Positions 16,492 through 26,156 of a stretch of 64,000 nucleotides of DNA are shown piece after piece. Both the position numbers and the translations under genes were made by a program. Below the pieces are notes generated by a model. That model was given only the letters and a program-made list of their open reading frames with translations. It did not search any database and had not been told where the DNA came from. How positions within the stretch are numbered: position 1 is the stretch's first letter; each line of letters begins with the position of its first letter. This stretch comes from Microbulbifer variabilis (GTDB taxonomy: Bacteria; Pseudomonadota; Gammaproteobacteria; Pseudomonadales; Cellvibrionaceae), in the NCBI RefSeq assembly GCF_020524905.1, contig NZ_JAIVKI010000003.1:62001-126000 (forward strand), written 5' to 3'.

Positions 16492-17638
16492 GTGGAAATA
16501 TTGGACTGGCTCTCTTCTACTCCTTGTAACCACGGTTACAGCTGTTCTTAGCGGTTGCGATAAGCCTCGTTCACCCGTTGTCTTATTTAATGAGGATGCT
16601 ATTCCTGAGAGACTAAGTGACTGGAATTTAGTGAATATTATCGATGGGGGACTGATACCCAATGCGAGAGTGCTCCCTTACGATTTAAATACCGGGCTTT
16701 TTACTGACTATGCCCATAAACTGCGAACCGTGTGGATGCCCACCGGTACCTCGGCGGAATATGGTGAGGAGCATTTCAACTACCCTGTGGGTACGGTACT
16801 CACGAAGACTTTTTACTATCCAAGAGGGGAGGGAATATCAGTTCTACGAACCGAGAACTTCGCTCGTGACTATCTGGAAGGGCACAGCGGAGAAGCTTTG
16901 GACTTACAGGCTGTGCGTTTGGTTGAAACTCGCCTGCTGGTAAAGCGTCAGGATGGCTGGCAGGCTATCCCCTATATTTGGAATGCGGCACAAACTGAAG
17001 CGATTTATGAAATTGCTGGTGACACGAGCCGTTTTAAACTGGTGAGTGACTCTGGCGATGTTTCTGAATTTACTTATGTGGTGCCCGATGCCAATCAGTG
17101 TGCCGGGTGCCATGCCGATAACTTTACCGGAAAGAAGATTTCGCCACTCGGCCCGAGAGCTCGCCATCTGAACAGACATTTTTCCTACCGCAGTGGCACA
17201 GAAAATCAATTATTGTATTGGCAGGAAGTGGGATACCTTCGCGGCCTCCCGGCGCTGGCATCACTGCCGAGCCAGCCCAGTTATGTGGATACTTCAAAAC
17301 CGCTGGAAGACAGGGCGCGCGCTTACCTCGATATCAACTGTGGCCACTGTCATAACCCGGCGGGTGCTGCCGATACATCGGGGCTAATGCTACATTACGG
17401 TGAAACAGATTGGCGTAGGATGGGGCTGTGTAAACCACCTGTGGCAGCAGGTACCGGCAGTGGAGGACGGGCTTTTGCCATAGTGCCAGGAGAGCCGGAT
17501 CATTCTATTTTGAATTTCCGCGTGGAGTCTATCGATCCCGGTGCGATGATGCCGGAGCTGGGACGAAGCCTGGTACATGAAGAGGGTGTGAACTTATTGC
17601 GCCAGTGGGTGGCGGCAATGTCGGGGAACTGCTCGTAG
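16484..17638 (+). CDS. Diheme c-type cytochrome lipoprotein (SO2930/HNE_0200 family)
   Basis: 384 residues from the ATG at 16484, preceded by GGAGGAGG inside the end of the upstream gene; the frames overlap by eight bases. A signal peptide ends in LSGC (Cys about residue 25), so it is a lipoprotein. Two CxxCH haem c motifs are visible: CAGCH at about residue 205 and CGHCH at about 286. The N-terminal half contains the conserved family pattern LPYDLNTGLFTDYAHKLRTVWMP and FNYPVGTVLTKTFYYP; the C-terminal part after the second haem (IVPGEPDHSILNFRV, DPGAMMPELGRSLVHEEG) is the usual cytochrome-like segment giving the distal Met ligand. Periplasm-facing electron transfer paired with the beta-helix protein is inferred; substrate unknown. 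Confidence 0.9.
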   Translation: MNKWKYWTGSLLLLVTTVTAVLSGCDKPRSPVVLFNEDAIPERLSDWNLVNIIDGGLIPNARVLPYDLNTGLFTDYAHKLRTVWMPTGTSAEYGEEHFNYPVGTVLTKTFYYPRGEGISVLRTENFARDYLEGHSGEALDLQAVRLVETRLLVKRQDGWQAIPYIWNAAQTEAIYEIAGDTSRFKLVSDSGDVSEFTYVVPDANQCAGCHADNFTGKKISPLGPRARHLNRHFSYRSGTENQLLYWQEVGYLRGLPALASLPSQPSYVDTSKPLEDRARAYLDINCGHCHNPAGAADTSGLMLHYGETDWRRMGLCKPPVAAGTGSGGRAFAIVPGEPDHSILNFRVESIDPGAMMPELGRSLVHEEGVNLLRQWVAAMSGNCS

Positions 17639-17677
17639 CTAAATGAGTTATATCGGGTCGGCTAATTAAGGAAGAAG

Positions 17678-17705
17678 GCGGCACAATGTTTTGGCACCGT
17701 GCCGC
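17678..17705. terminator. Inverted repeat between convergent genes
   Basis: Arms GCGGCAC (17678-17684) and GTGCCGC (17699-17705), 14-base loop, in the 92-base gap between the convergent diheme cytochrome and TetR genes. No strict T-run follows on either side, so it is a candidate bidirectional terminator only. Confidence 0.4.
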
Positions 17706-17730
17706 TAACCTGTGAGATAGTCTTTATTTT

Positions 17731-18441
17731 TCAGCCGTAGGCGGCTGTCTCAGCAACTTGAGTGGCTGTTGCGGGAATCAGGCCACGAACCATCATAGTT
17801 ACCGTGCGCTCGAGCAATGGGGAATCCAGTGCAATGGAGTCGCTTAAAATCTCATATTCCAGTTTTAGAATTGTGCCGTGAGCGATTTGTGCGGCGGCTT
17901 CTGGGTCAACTACTCCCAGTAAGTGGAAGAATTCCTGAATTAGGGACTCTCTCGCATGGTTTGACATACGCACCGCTCGCGTCAGCTGCTCGTTGCGCAG
18001 TGCCTCATTGCGGAAGGCCAATTCGACTAAACGCCGGTCCCGATCTTCTGCTTGGTTGCGAACATGGGTGAGGATAAAGCGGGTTAGCTGTTGCACTAAC
18101 AGTTTGTGACTACTACTCGAAGCGCGCTCTTGTGAGGAGAGATTGCGAGCCGCACTGAAACTCTCTTCTTGAAGTTGGCGCGTGCTTTCCAGCCCCTGCT
18201 CAACGAAGTAAGTGAATGAATCACTGATCAGGTCGTTGAGGTCTTTAAAGTAGTAGGTGGTCGCAGCCAGCGGTACATTGGCTTCGCGGGCTACGGCGCG
18301 GTGACGAATACCGCGAATCCCTTCTTTAACGATCAGTCGCAGGGTGGCCTCCAGGATGGCCTTGCGGCGCAGGCGGCTGTCAGCACGCTGTGCGCGGCGG
18401 CCGTGATAGACCAGATCAGACTTTCCGTTGTCTACAGTCAT
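17731..18441 (-). CDS. TetR/AcrR family transcriptional regulator
   Basis: 236 residues from the ATG at 18441, chosen because AGGGA precedes it by seven bases; an in-frame extension to 18534 has no family similarity. The N-terminal helix-turn-helix is clear: RRKAILEATLRLIVKEGIRG then IRHRAVAREANVPLAATTYYF (residues about 25-70), ending in the typical TYYFKDLNDLI. The remaining 165 residues form the helical ligand-binding and dimer domain, rich in Arg/Glu. It is convergent with the beta-helix/diheme pair, so it could control it, but the sequence does not prove this; its own upstream region (18442-18794) is another candidate target through autoregulation. Confidence 0.9.
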   Translation of the reverse strand: MTVDNGKSDLVYHGRRAQRADSRLRRKAILEATLRLIVKEGIRGIRHRAVAREANVPLAATTYYFKDLNDLISDSFTYFVEQGLESTRQLQEESFSAARNLSSQERASSSSHKLLVQQLTRFILTHVRNQAEDRDRRLVELAFRNEALRNEQLTRAVRMSNHARESLIQEFFHLLGVVDPEAAAQIAHGTILKLEYEILSDSIALDSPLLERTVTMMVRGLIPATATQVAETAAYG

Positions 18442-18794
18442 AGCAGTATCCCTGTTCTTTTTGTGTTGGCACCGATGGCTCCAGCAAGCTGTTCGGTCGT
18501 GCCATTCTAGCCAAACGAATTCAAAAAGAGGCAATAAAGCTATTACATTTGATTACACGAAGATTGCACCAGTCAGAGGCTTTATGCGTAGTTCTCCTGC
18601 GCGAATATCCTCGAATTGGTGCAATAATTAACGGGGGCAATTTTGCGAATCAGAAAATAAAGATTTATATGCCAATTACAGGTCTCTAGATCACCGGAAA
18701 ATGGGGATAGATTGGCATGTGGGCCGGCGACAATCGAATAGCTTTCGCTACACTTAACGATTGTCGCGGAGAATAAAGCCTGAGTTGGGCGGCT
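18442..18794. other. Intergenic region with inverted repeat downstream of rnfE
   Basis: 353 bases between the TetR start and the rnfE stop. It must carry the TetR promoter. An inverted repeat CGACAATCG (18728-18736) / CGATTGTCG (18758-18766), with a nested TAGC-tttc-GCTA in its loop, lies 29 bases beyond the rnfE stop and may end the rnf transcript, although no T-run follows. No gene is seen; in particular nth, which follows rnfE in many Gammaproteobacteria, is absent. Confidence 0.45.
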
Positions 18795-19508
18795 TTAAGA
18801 GATTTTTCCAGTAACACGCACTCGTTTGGAGCCAGGCACAATTTTGATTTGCTGACTGCGGCGGCGCTCAATCCCTGCATCGATGGCATTTTTGGCGGCG
18901 ATCAGCATCCCGGCTACCAGGAATGCACCGGGTGGTAACACAGCCACAAGCACGCCGGGATAATCATTTCCCAGTACCTGTAGGCTCCAGTCTTTGGCCA
19001 TGGGGCCCAACAGTAGGTCCATATCCGAAAATAAGGTGCCCTGGCCGAGTATTTCCCGTACGGCGCCAATTGCAATCAATACGGCAGTAAAGCCAACACC
19101 CATCATAAAACCATCCACCAGTGACGGCAGCACCGGATTTTTACTGGCGAAGGCATCGGCACGGCCGAGAATGGCGCAATTGGTGACAATCAATGGAATA
19201 AATATCCCCAACACCAGATAGAGCTCATAGGTGAAAGCTTTCATCAAGAGTTCGACACAGGTGACGAAGGTGGCAATGATCATCACCGAGGCTGGCAGTC
19301 GCACTGTGTCGGGCATTTGTCGCCGAACCATGGAGACCGCCAGGTTGGAACAGGTGAGCACGCCTGTGGTGGCGAGCCCCAGGCCAATAGCGTTGACCAC
19401 GGAGCCGGTAACCGCTAACAAGGGGCAGAGCCCCAACAGTTGAACCAGGGCGGGGTTATTTTTCCAGAGCCCGTTGTGGGTAATTTCTGCGTAACCGGGA
19501 GTCGCCAT
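18795..19508 (-). CDS. rnfE: Rnf electron transport complex subunit E
   Basis: 237 residues from the ATG at 19508, which overlaps the rnfG stop by one base (TGATG); a TTG one codon earlier is less likely. RnfE is an integral inner-membrane subunit of the Rnf complex, which couples electron flow between ferredoxin and NAD+ to ion translocation (and in E. coli reduces SoxR as Rsx). It is homologous to RnfA/NqrD/NqrE: hydrophobic throughout with about six helices, and the family segments [17 protein letters not shown] near the N-terminus and [21 protein letters not shown] near residues 105-125. These two Cys-containing regions, LGLCP and TNCAI, are the ligands of the membrane [2Fe-2S] centre shared with RnfA in recent structures. 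The tail is basic. Confidence 0.95.
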   Translation of the reverse strand: MATPGYAEITHNGLWKNNPALVQLLGLCPLLAVTGSVVNAIGLGLATTGVLTCSNLAVSMVRRQMPDTVRLPASVMIIATFVTCVELLMKAFTYELYLVLGIFIPLIVTNCAILGRADAFASKNPVLPSLVDGFMMGVGFTAVLIAIGAVREILGQGTLFSDMDLLLGPMAKDWSLQVLGNDYPGVLVAVLPPGAFLVAGMLIAAKNAIDAGIERRRSQQIKIVPGSKRVRVTGKIS

Positions 19509-20212
19509 CAATTCTGCTCCGTTTTGGGCTGAGCCTCGTCAGTATTTTCCGCTTCGGGGTTTTCCACTTCGACGGCCCGCTTGGATACCGGCGCGCTAAA
19601 AATTTGTTGGTGGTGTTTGGCGACAAACTCCAGGACTTGGTGTACTTCTGCAACCACGGCGCGAGGGGTAATGGTGGCGCCGGTAAACTGGTCGAAGACG
19701 CCGCCATCTTTTTGAACCTTCCATTCATTAGAGGGAGGGTTTTTCAAAGAGAGGCCATCGAACTGAAGTACCCAGTTGCTTTTCTTCAGTTCCACCTTGT
19801 CGCCGAGGCCCGGAGTTTCGCTGTGGCTGGTCACCCGTACACCGGCTATGGTGCCGTCGCGGTTGACGCCTACCAGAATCTTGATCGGGCCAGAATAACC
19901 ATCCGGAGCTACTGCTGGCACAATGACTGCCGAAATCTTGCCGTCTTGCTCGCGGGCCAAGTTGATGTCGCCACCCTGGGTAAGTCCCAGCTGTTTCCAG
20001 TAGGTCTTGGGAATTGGATAGGTGTCCACAAGCAGGTCATTGCTGTGGCGGTCCAAGGGAATAATTTCCAACAGGGCCTTGGCCGAGGCCGCGCGTATTG
20101 CCCGCTCAATGGGCTCCCGGGTAGTGATCTGGGTTACTGCCAGAGTACCGGCGGTGACCACGGCGAACAGCGTCAGCACGACGGCATTGGTGGCCATAGA
20201 CTGCTTGAGCAT
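19508..20212 (-). CDS. rnfG: Rnf electron transport complex subunit G, FMN-binding
   Basis: 234 residues. One N-terminal membrane helix (about 8-27) anchors a periplasmic FMN-binding domain. The covalent flavin site is the motif FTGATIT with Thr180 as the expected phosphodiester attachment residue; family members have S/T-GAT. Other FMN-domain signs are [19 protein letters not shown] and [12 protein letters not shown]. The C-terminal 30 residues are Glu/Lys-rich and look disordered. Start ATG at 20212 shares one base with the rnfD stop, and the stop shares one base with the rnfE start, so translation is coupled. Role: electron relay between RnfD and RnfE/A in the membrane complex. Confidence 0.95.
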   Translation of the reverse strand: MLKQSMATNAVVLTLFAVVTAGTLAVTQITTREPIERAIRAASAKALLEIIPLDRHSNDLLVDTYPIPKTYWKQLGLTQGGDINLAREQDGKISAVIVPAVAPDGYSGPIKILVGVNRDGTIAGVRVTSHSETPGLGDKVELKKSNWVLQFDGLSLKNPPSNEWKVQKDGGVFDQFTGATITPRAVVAEVHQVLEFVAKHHQQIFSAPVSKRAVEVENPEAENTDEAQPKTEQN

Positions 20213-21264
20213 CAGTGCTCCTCCAGATCAGTGGCGCGACGCGCCCGCTTGTGGCCATAAGTGCGCGGTAGGGTGTAATTATCGATAGTGGGGGCGGCAA
20301 AATTCATTAACAATACTGCGAAGGCCACGGCATCCGGGTAGTTGCCCCAGGCGCGGATAATATAAGTGAAGAGCCCAACGCCGGCGCCAAATATCAGGCG
20401 CCCTTTATTACTGGTACAGCCGCTGACCGGATCGGTGATGATGAAAAAGGCACCGAACATAGTGGCGCCGGAGAACAGGTGCAGTAGTGGTGAACCTTCG
20501 GAAAGAGAGCTGCCGCTGTCGTAGAAAAACAGGGATAGCAGAGTGAGGGTTGCGAGCATGGCCACCGGTGCGTGCCAGGTGATAATGCCGCGAAATAATA
20601 GAAAAAGCCCGCCAAGCAGGAATCCGAAACTGATGGTTTCCCAGCCGGCTCCGGCAAAAGTCCCCTGACTGAAAACCGGCTCCATCTCGTAGAGTTGTGA
20701 TAGCAACACCGATTCGTTGAGACGCACGATTTCCAACGGCGTGGCGCGGGTGAAACCATCGACGTTGTAGCTGCCAAAAACCAGGGAGATGGCCTCGCCG
20801 ATATCCGGTGCGCCACCGATCACATCCGCCGCACCAACCCAGCGTGTCATATCCACTGGGAAACTGATCAGCAATACCACATAGCCCACCATGGCCGGGT
20901 TGAAGGGGTTGTACCCCATGCCGCCATACAGTTGCTTTGCCAATACTATGGCCACGGCGCTGCCCACCACCGGCAGCCACCAGGCGCAATATGGGGGCAG
21001 GGCGATACCCAGCAACAGCGCCGTGACCAGGGCGCTGTAGTCCCGCAAGTAAAAAGCGACGGGCCTGTCCCGCAGCTTCATGATTGCGGCTTCGCACAAC
21101 AGTGCAGTAATTACGGACAGGGTGATATTGATCAGCACGCCGATGCCGAAATAAATCACCATCGCCAGAACACCGGGCGCAGTGGCGGCCGCTACCTGCA
21201 ACATGACTTTGGCAGTGTTATCGCCGGAGCGGGCGTGGGGGGAGGTGGCTCGCATCAGAGACAT
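20212..21264 (-). CDS. rnfD: Rnf electron transport complex subunit D
   Basis: 350 residues, highly hydrophobic, eight to ten helices. RnfD/NqrB subunits carry a covalent FMN on a Thr in the motif (S/T)xATPL; here it is DGFTRATPLE with Thr175. Other conserved pieces are LYGGMGYNPFNPAMVGYVVLL (about 112-132), GAFFIITDPVSGCTSNKGR (about 280) and AVAFAVLLMNFAAPTIDNYT near the end. The start at 21264 shares one base with the rnfC stop. It forms the ion-translocating core with RnfA and RnfE. Length matches the family (about 350 residues). Confidence 0.95.
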   Translation of the reverse strand: MSLMRATSPHARSGDNTAKVMLQVAAATAPGVLAMVIYFGIGVLINITLSVITALLCEAAIMKLRDRPVAFYLRDYSALVTALLLGIALPPYCAWWLPVVGSAVAIVLAKQLYGGMGYNPFNPAMVGYVVLLISFPVDMTRWVGAADVIGGAPDIGEAISLVFGSYNVDGFTRATPLEIVRLNESVLLSQLYEMEPVFSQGTFAGAGWETISFGFLLGGLFLLFRGIITWHAPVAMLATLTLLSLFFYDSGSSLSEGSPLLHLFSGATMFGAFFIITDPVSGCTSNKGRLIFGAGVGLFTYIIRAWGNYPDAVAFAVLLMNFAAPTIDNYTLPRTYGHKRARRATDLEEH

Positions 21265-23411
21265 TACTGGCGACCATCCTGTGTGGCTTGTTGCTCTTGC
21301 ATCTTGTCTTCCAATTTTTTCTGCAGCTTTTCCAAGGCGGTCTCAAAGGCCGCTAGATTGGCATCATTTTCATTTTTGGCTTTTTGCAATCTTGCTTCGG
21401 CTTTGCCGAGACGTTTCTGCAGTGCCTCGATATCTGCGGCGAGTTTCTCGGCATCGCTCATTTGAGAGCGGGCCTCCGCGGAGGCACGCGCTTTGGTGAT
21501 GGCGCGTACGGCGGCGCTGGTTTCTTCCTGACTGGGTTCCCTGGCGGGATCGCGATCGGCGCGACGCTTGGCCAGGGTGAGTTTGTGCTCCGCTTCCTGC
21601 AGTTTTAACTCAGCAGCCTTGAGTTGGGCCGCCAGCTGGTCGCGCTGGCCATCTTCTGCGGCCTCCAGTTTATTGCGCAGGCGTTCGACACGGCTTTCGG
21701 CGCTGGAGAAGGTGCGCTGGGCACGGGCGAGCAGCTGCTGGGGGTCCTCCTGGCGGGATTTAACCCGTGCCAGGGCCGCGGCGACAATATCTGCCTGCTG
21801 TTTACTCTCTTTGGCCTCCTCGGACTCGGGGCTCTGCTCTCGTTGCTGGCGCGCCAGTTCGGCAGCCTTGCGGCGTGCCTCGCGTTTGGCCTCTTTTTCC
21901 TTCTCGGCCTTTTCCAGGCGAAGCTTGCGGAACTCGAAGCGGTCGCGGGCGCGATCGGATTTTTCTTTCTCTTCCTCTGCCAGGCGTATTGCCCCTTTGG
22001 CTGCGCGATAATACTGCACCAGCGGAATGGTACTTGGGCAGACATAGGAGCAGGCGCCGCATTCGATGCAGTCGAACAGGTTATAGGCTTGCAACTTTTC
22101 GCGCTCATCGGCGCGGGCATACCAGTACAGCTGCTGCGGTAGCAGTGAAGCGGGGCAGGCCTCGGCGCAGTAACCACAGCGAATACAGGCCTTGGCGACT
22201 GGCGCTGGTGGCAGTTCCTTATTAGTGGGCACCAACAGGCAGTTGGTGGTTTTGACTACAGGGGCGCGCTCATCGTCGATGGTGTAGCCCATCATGGGAC
22301 CGCCGATAATCACCTTTTGCATCTGGCCGCGGTGGATACCGTGGTGCTTGAGAATATGGTGAATAGGAGTGCCGATGGGCACTTCGATATTGCGCTGGCG
22401 CTCCAGGGCCTGCCCCACCACCGTGGTTACCCGGCTAATCAACGGTTCACCAAAGCGAACAGCGCGGTAAATAGCTCTGGCAGTACCCACGTTCTGACAG
22501 ACGATGCCGACATTGGCCGGCAGACCCCGGTTGGGCACTTCGCGGCCGGTGAGAATCTGGATGAGTTGCTTTTCACCACCGGATGGGTATTTGGTGGGAA
22601 ACACCACGATGTCAAAACGGCTGCCTTTGGCGGCCTCGCGCATGGCGGCAATCGCCTGCGGCTTGTTGTCCTCAATCCCGATCAATACGCGTTCGGGCTC
22701 ATCGAGAATATAAGAGATCATGCCAACCCCGGCGATAATCTCCTCGGCGCGCTCGCGCATCAGCATATCGTCGGCGGTAATGTAGGGTTCGCACTCGGTC
22801 CCGTTAATAATCAGTGTGTCGATTTCCGCCCCGCCGTGGGGGTCGAGCTTCACCGCTGTGGGGAAACCCGCGCCGCCCATGCCGGCGATGCCACAGTCGC
22901 GAATTTTCTCCAGCAGTTCAACCGGAGAAAGCTGGGTGTAATCCTCACAGGATTGCAGTTCACACCAGCGATCCTCGCCGTCGGTGCGGATCACAATACT
23001 GTCCTCGGCGAGCCCCGAGGGATGGGGGACGGCGCAGGGCTCAATGGCGACGACTTTGCCGGAACTGGGGGCGTGCACAGGGCAGCTGATCAAGCCATCC
23101 GCCTCGGCAATTTTTTGGCCCTTCAGTACTTCATCGCCGAGCTTGACCAGGGGCAGGGCAGTGGCGCCATTGTGCTGCAGCAGAGGCACGATGAGATCCT
23201 CGGCCAGGGGAATACTGCCGATGGGTTCGCCGGTACTCTGCTTCTTGTTTTCTGGTGGATGCACGCCGCCGTGGAAATCGTTGGGGCGCAACTCCCGTGC
23301 CTTTTCACTGGCAATCAGATGCGCTTTGCGAGCGGCGCGACGCTCTTCTACCGCTTCGCGCCGTTGGTCTTTTTCCTGCAGCGCTGCCTGGTTTTCATTT
23401 TCGGGGTTCAA
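21264..23411 (-). CDS. rnfC: Rnf electron transport complex subunit C, NADH and Fe-S subunit
   Basis: 715 residues from a TTG at 23411, supported by GGGGAGG about eight bases upstream; the TTG overlaps the rnfB stop as TTGA. RnfC is the peripheral cytoplasmic subunit binding FMN/NAD(H). Visible features: [11 protein letters not shown] at residues 45-55, a biotinyl-like sandwich ([12 protein letters not shown]), the nucleotide loop [13 protein letters not shown] near 180, and two [4Fe-4S] motifs [12 protein letters not shown] and [12 protein letters not shown] near 415-460. After residue about 480 comes a 230-residue, Glu/Ala/Arg-rich coiled coil, a variable extension typical of proteobacterial RnfC. 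The N-terminus has about 40 highly charged residues before the usual start of the family, which is unusual. Confidence 0.93.
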   Translation of the reverse strand: MNPENENQAALQEKDQRREAVEERRAARKAHLIASEKARELRPNDFHGGVHPPENKKQSTGEPIGSIPLAEDLIVPLLQHNGATALPLVKLGDEVLKGQKIAEADGLISCPVHAPSSGKVVAIEPCAVPHPSGLAEDSIVIRTDGEDRWCELQSCEDYTQLSPVELLEKIRDCGIAGMGGAGFPTAVKLDPHGGAEIDTLIINGTECEPYITADDMLMRERAEEIIAGVGMISYILDEPERVLIGIEDNKPQAIAAMREAAKGSRFDIVVFPTKYPSGGEKQLIQILTGREVPNRGLPANVGIVCQNVGTARAIYRAVRFGEPLISRVTTVVGQALERQRNIEVPIGTPIHHILKHHGIHRGQMQKVIIGGPMMGYTIDDERAPVVKTTNCLLVPTNKELPPAPVAKACIRCGYCAEACPASLLPQQLYWYARADEREKLQAYNLFDCIECGACSYVCPSTIPLVQYYRAAKGAIRLAEEEKEKSDRARDRFEFRKLRLEKAEKEKEAKREARRKAAELARQQREQSPESEEAKESKQQADIVAAALARVKSRQEDPQQLLARAQRTFSSAESRVERLRNKLEAAEDGQRDQLAAQLKAAELKLQEAEHKLTLAKRRADRDPAREPSQEETSAAVRAITKARASAEARSQMSDAEKLAADIEALQKRLGKAEARLQKAKNENDANLAAFETALEKLQKKLEDKMQEQQATQDGRQ

Positions 23412-24025
23412 ACTGCACCTCCCCGTTGATCTGTTGGCTGGGTGCGACGGTCGGTGGCAATTAGCTGGATACCGTCCTCGGGCTTTTGTGGGTGCCAGTC
23501 TTGCAGCAGCGTTTCCACAGGCACCATATCGATACAGTCCACCGGACAGGGCTCCACGCAGAGATCACAGCCGGTGCACTCGTCGGAAATCACGGTGTGC
23601 ATATATTTGGCTGCGCCGGCGATGGCATCCACCGGACAGGCCTGGATGCACTTGGTGCAGCCAATACATTCGGCCTCGCGAATAAAGGCCACTCTCTTGA
23701 CGTCTTCGACCCCATGCTCTGCATCCAGAGGCATGGGCTCCATATCCAGCAGGTTTGCCAGCTCGTTGATGGTGGCCTGGCCACCTGGAGGGCACTTGTT
23801 GATGGCGTCGCCGTGCACAATCGCTTCGGCATAGGGGCGGCAGCCGGGATAGCCACACTGTCCGCACTGGGTTTGCGGCAACAGGGCATCCACCTGTTCC
23901 ACCAGGGGGTCCCCCTCCACCTTAAAACGAATGGCGGCAAAACCCAGCAGGGCGCCAAACACCAGAGCCATACCGCCGAGTACCAGCAGTGGGGAGGAAA
24001 TTTCAGAAATCCAGTCCAGCATCAT
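23408..24025 (-). CDS. rnfB: Rnf electron transport complex subunit B, ferredoxin-like
   Basis: 205 residues (204 if the second adjacent ATG is used; AGGG upstream fits either). An N-terminal membrane helix (about residues 9-30) anchors a cytoplasmic part. First Fe-S cluster domain: CGQCGYPGC near residue 54 with a further Cys in INKCPPGG. Then two ferredoxin-type [4Fe-4S] motifs, [12 protein letters not shown] and [12 protein letters not shown], at about 118-165. RnfB accepts electrons from ferredoxin and passes them to the membrane core. The gene begins six bases after the rnfA stop and ends overlapping the rnfC start. Confidence 0.95.
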   Translation of the reverse strand: MMLDWISEISSPLLVLGGMALVFGALLGFAAIRFKVEGDPLVEQVDALLPQTQCGQCGYPGCRPYAEAIVHGDAINKCPPGGQATINELANLLDMEPMPLDAEHGVEDVKRVAFIREAECIGCTKCIQACPVDAIAGAAKYMHTVISDECTGCDLCVEPCPVDCIDMVPVETLLQDWHPQKPEDGIQLIATDRRTQPTDQRGGAV

Positions 24026-24031
24026 GCAACC

Positions 24032-24607
24032 CTATACCAGACCGCTAAAGCCCATAAATGCCAGGGACATCAGCCCCGCGGTAACCATGCCAATAGCGGC
24101 GCCACGAAATGGTAGCGGCACATCCGCAGCAAATAGCCGCTCGCGCATGGAAGAAAAAAGAATTAATACCAGGGAGAAGCCCACGGCGGCGCCAAAGCCA
24201 TACAGGGTAGATTGCATAAATGTATGGGCCTTCATGGTGTTTTGCAGCGCAACGCCCAGTACCGCACAGTTAGTGGTAATCAGCGGCAGAAAAACACCCA
24301 GAACTTTGTACATCAGCGGGCTGGTTTTTTCGATAAACATCCGGGCGAATTGCACCACTACCGCGATCACCAGAATAAAGGAAATGGTACGGAGGTACTC
24401 GATGCCAAAGGGTTCGAGCAGATAGGTATTCACCAGATAGGAACAGATAGAGGCCAGCGTGAGTACAAAAGTGGTGGCGCCGGCCATGCCCACGGCGGTC
24501 TCCAGTTTATTGGAGACGCCCATAAAGGGGCATAGCCCGAGAAACTGCACCAACACATAGTTGTTGACCAGGATGGTGCTGAGCAGGATGACTGCAAATT
24601 CGGTCAT
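24032..24607 (-). CDS. rnfA: Rnf electron transport complex subunit A
   Basis: 191 residues, six membrane helices, first gene of the rnf operon. Family signatures: [21 protein letters not shown] near residue 10 and [17 protein letters not shown] near 105, which hold the two cysteine pairs (LGLCP, TTNCA) that with RnfE form the intramembrane [2Fe-2S] site. It is a paralogue of RnfE with inverted topology. The operon A-B-C-D-G-E is complete and compact, with each junction overlapping or separated by a few bases. A promoter must lie in 24608-24959, shared with the divergent yghU. Confidence 0.96.
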   Translation of the reverse strand: MTEFAVILLSTILVNNYVLVQFLGLCPFMGVSNKLETAVGMAGATTFVLTLASICSYLVNTYLLEPFGIEYLRTISFILVIAVVVQFARMFIEKTSPLMYKVLGVFLPLITTNCAVLGVALQNTMKAHTFMQSTLYGFGAAVGFSLVLILFSSMRERLFAADVPLPFRGAAIGMVTAGLMSLAFMGFSGLV

Positions 24608-24959
24608 AACAGGTCCGGTTGAAGCCCAGGGACAAAATAGTGCGAGTGCCTTGGCGGAGTCGAGGCGCCCCGGTGAGAGGCTCCGGCCAGGGGCTCCGTC
24701 GAATGTCGCGCAGGGCCGGTATTATGGGTGAGTCGCGGGGGGCCTTCAACTCGGTGGCGGATCTTCTGGCAGCGGAGGCTCCCATCACCCGGCGGCCCAG
24801 GCTATGGCTTTGAGAATAGTTGGCGCTTACTGGATGGGATTAGGTGCTTTCGTGAAGCCGTTGGAGGTTTCCGTCGATTTATTGGCGCGCCCCTTTACTC
24901 CGGGGGAATATGGCCTTATCTCTGTTGGATCAACACATAACACCAGATGGAGCTCTGTA
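24608..24959. other. Divergent promoter region of rnfA and yghU
   Basis: 352 bases between divergent starts. No additional gene is supported; an in-frame extension of yghU back to 24804 has no similarity to the GST family. I could not identify a clear Fe-S regulator (IscR, FNR or SoxR) site by eye. Confidence 0.45.
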
Positions 24960-25835
24960 ATGCCAGATCAACCCTATACACCGCCCAAGGTTTGGAAGTG
25001 GGATACGGAAAGTGGCGGACAGTTTGCCAAGATTAACCGCCCCATAGCGGGGGCTACCCACGAAAAAGAACTGCCCCAGGGTAAACACCCGATGCAGTTG
25101 TATTCCCTGGGAACGCCCAATGGTGCCAAGGCCACGATTATGCTGGAAGAGTTGCTGGCATTGGGGTTTGAAGGAGCGGAATACGATGCCCATCTGATTC
25201 GTATCACTGAGGGCGAGCAGTTTGGCAGCGGCTTTGTGGATATCAATCCGAACTCAAAAATCCCGGCTTTGGTAGACCATAGTACGACCCCACCAATACG
25301 GGTTTTTGAGAGCGGTTCCATTCTTCTGTATCTGGGAGAGAAGTTTGGCGCCTTCCTGCCTCACACCCCGGAACAGCGCACCGAGACTCTCAATTGGCTG
25401 TTTTGGCAGATGGGGGCTGCGCCTTATCTCGGCGGAGGTTTCGGTCACTTCTATGCCTATGCGCCAGAGAAGCTTGAATACCCCATAAACCGCTTCACCA
25501 TGGAGGTAAAACGGCAGATGGATGTATTGGATCGGCAACTGGCTAAGCACCAGTTTATTGCTGGACGCGAATACACCATTGCAGATATTGCTATCTGGCC
25601 CTGGTACGGTGCACTGGTACGCAATGAGGCCTACGATGCCAGTGAGTTTTTGCAGGCTGATAGTTACAAACACCTGGTGCGCTGGTCCGATGAAATTGCA
25701 CAGAGACCCGCAGTACAGCGTGGACGTATGGTGAATCGCACCTGGGGCGACCCCAGTGAGCAACTGCATGAACGTCACGATGCCAGTGATTTTGACGAGA
25801 AAACCCAGGACAAAATCACGCAACAGGACGGTTAA
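24960..25835 (+). CDS. yghU: YghU-type disulfide-bond oxidoreductase / glutathione transferase (Nu class)
   Basis: 291 residues from the ATG at 24960, with GGAG upstream. It starts like E. coli YghU (MPDQPYTPPKVWKWD) and has nearly the same length (288). The GST N-terminal thioredoxin fold is at residues about 45-130 (PMQLYSLGTPNGAKATIMLEEL) and uses the Nu-class TPNG turn instead of a Tyr/Ser/Cys active site; Asn there binds the glutathione pair. Further marks are NPNSKIPALVD and FESGSILLYLGEKFG. The all-helical C-terminal domain has the GST motif TIADIAIWPWYGALV. Known YghU binds two glutathiones or GSSG and reduces disulfides and peroxides. A single-gene transcription unit divergent from rnf. 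Confidence 0.93.
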   Translation: MPDQPYTPPKVWKWDTESGGQFAKINRPIAGATHEKELPQGKHPMQLYSLGTPNGAKATIMLEELLALGFEGAEYDAHLIRITEGEQFGSGFVDINPNSKIPALVDHSTTPPIRVFESGSILLYLGEKFGAFLPHTPEQRTETLNWLFWQMGAAPYLGGGFGHFYAYAPEKLEYPINRFTMEVKRQMDVLDRQLAKHQFIAGREYTIADIAIWPWYGALVRNEAYDASEFLQADSYKHLVRWSDEIAQRPAVQRGRMVNRTWGDPSEQLHERHDASDFDEKTQDKITQQDG

Positions 25836-25913
25836 TTAATATAGAGGTGGCTGTGTTCTCTTTACTGTCCATCTCAGGTGGCTAGCTAGATGATTGGCCA
25901 AATAGCGCGCTTT

Positions 25914-26156
25914 TTAAAAGGCGCGCAAAGAAAGTGCCAAGTGAATCATTTGCGAAGTGCGCGGCAACTGCCAGAGTTTCTCCGCTATAAATCCAACGGC
26001 AAAAGCGAGCCCCATAATTACCGGTAAAGGGATTTTCCCCAGCTGCTGATTAACTTTTTGCTGCTGTTGATCGAACAGCCGCAATGCGCTGCGACGCTGT
26101 TTTTCAGCGTCCTCGCAGCAAAGTGTAATTTGCCTATTTAATTGTCTCAGCGACAT
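25914..26156 (-). CDS. Small membrane protein in YqjD/YqjE-type operon (YqjK position)
   Basis: 80 residues: a helical N-terminus with QQQQKVNQQLGKIPLP and one hydrophobic segment (about residues 43-62, PVIMGLAFAVGFIAEKL). No sequence family is recognised directly, but it follows a DUF883 protein and a holin-X protein, in the place held by yqjK in the E. coli yqjD-yqjE-yqjK operon. Its start at 26156 overlaps the preceding gene by 23 bases and has GGAGG nine bases upstream. The stop codon lies inside a GC-rich near-palindrome (GCGCGC arms at 25905-25910 and 25921-25926). Function unknown; membrane association is the only clear feature. Confidence 0.65.
   Translation of the reverse strand: MSLRQLNRQITLCCEDAEKQRRSALRLFDQQQQKVNQQLGKIPLPVIMGLAFAVGFIAEKLWQLPRTSQMIHLALSLRAF

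Noticed and set aside
22317-23429. 370-codon frame antisense to rnfC
   Set aside because: Mirror of a strongly conserved gene in high-GC sequence; composition is that of a shadow frame.
25905-25926. GCGCGC near-palindrome as terminator of the small membrane gene
   Set aside because: The stop codon lies within the structure and no T-run follows, so it does not fit a terminator.
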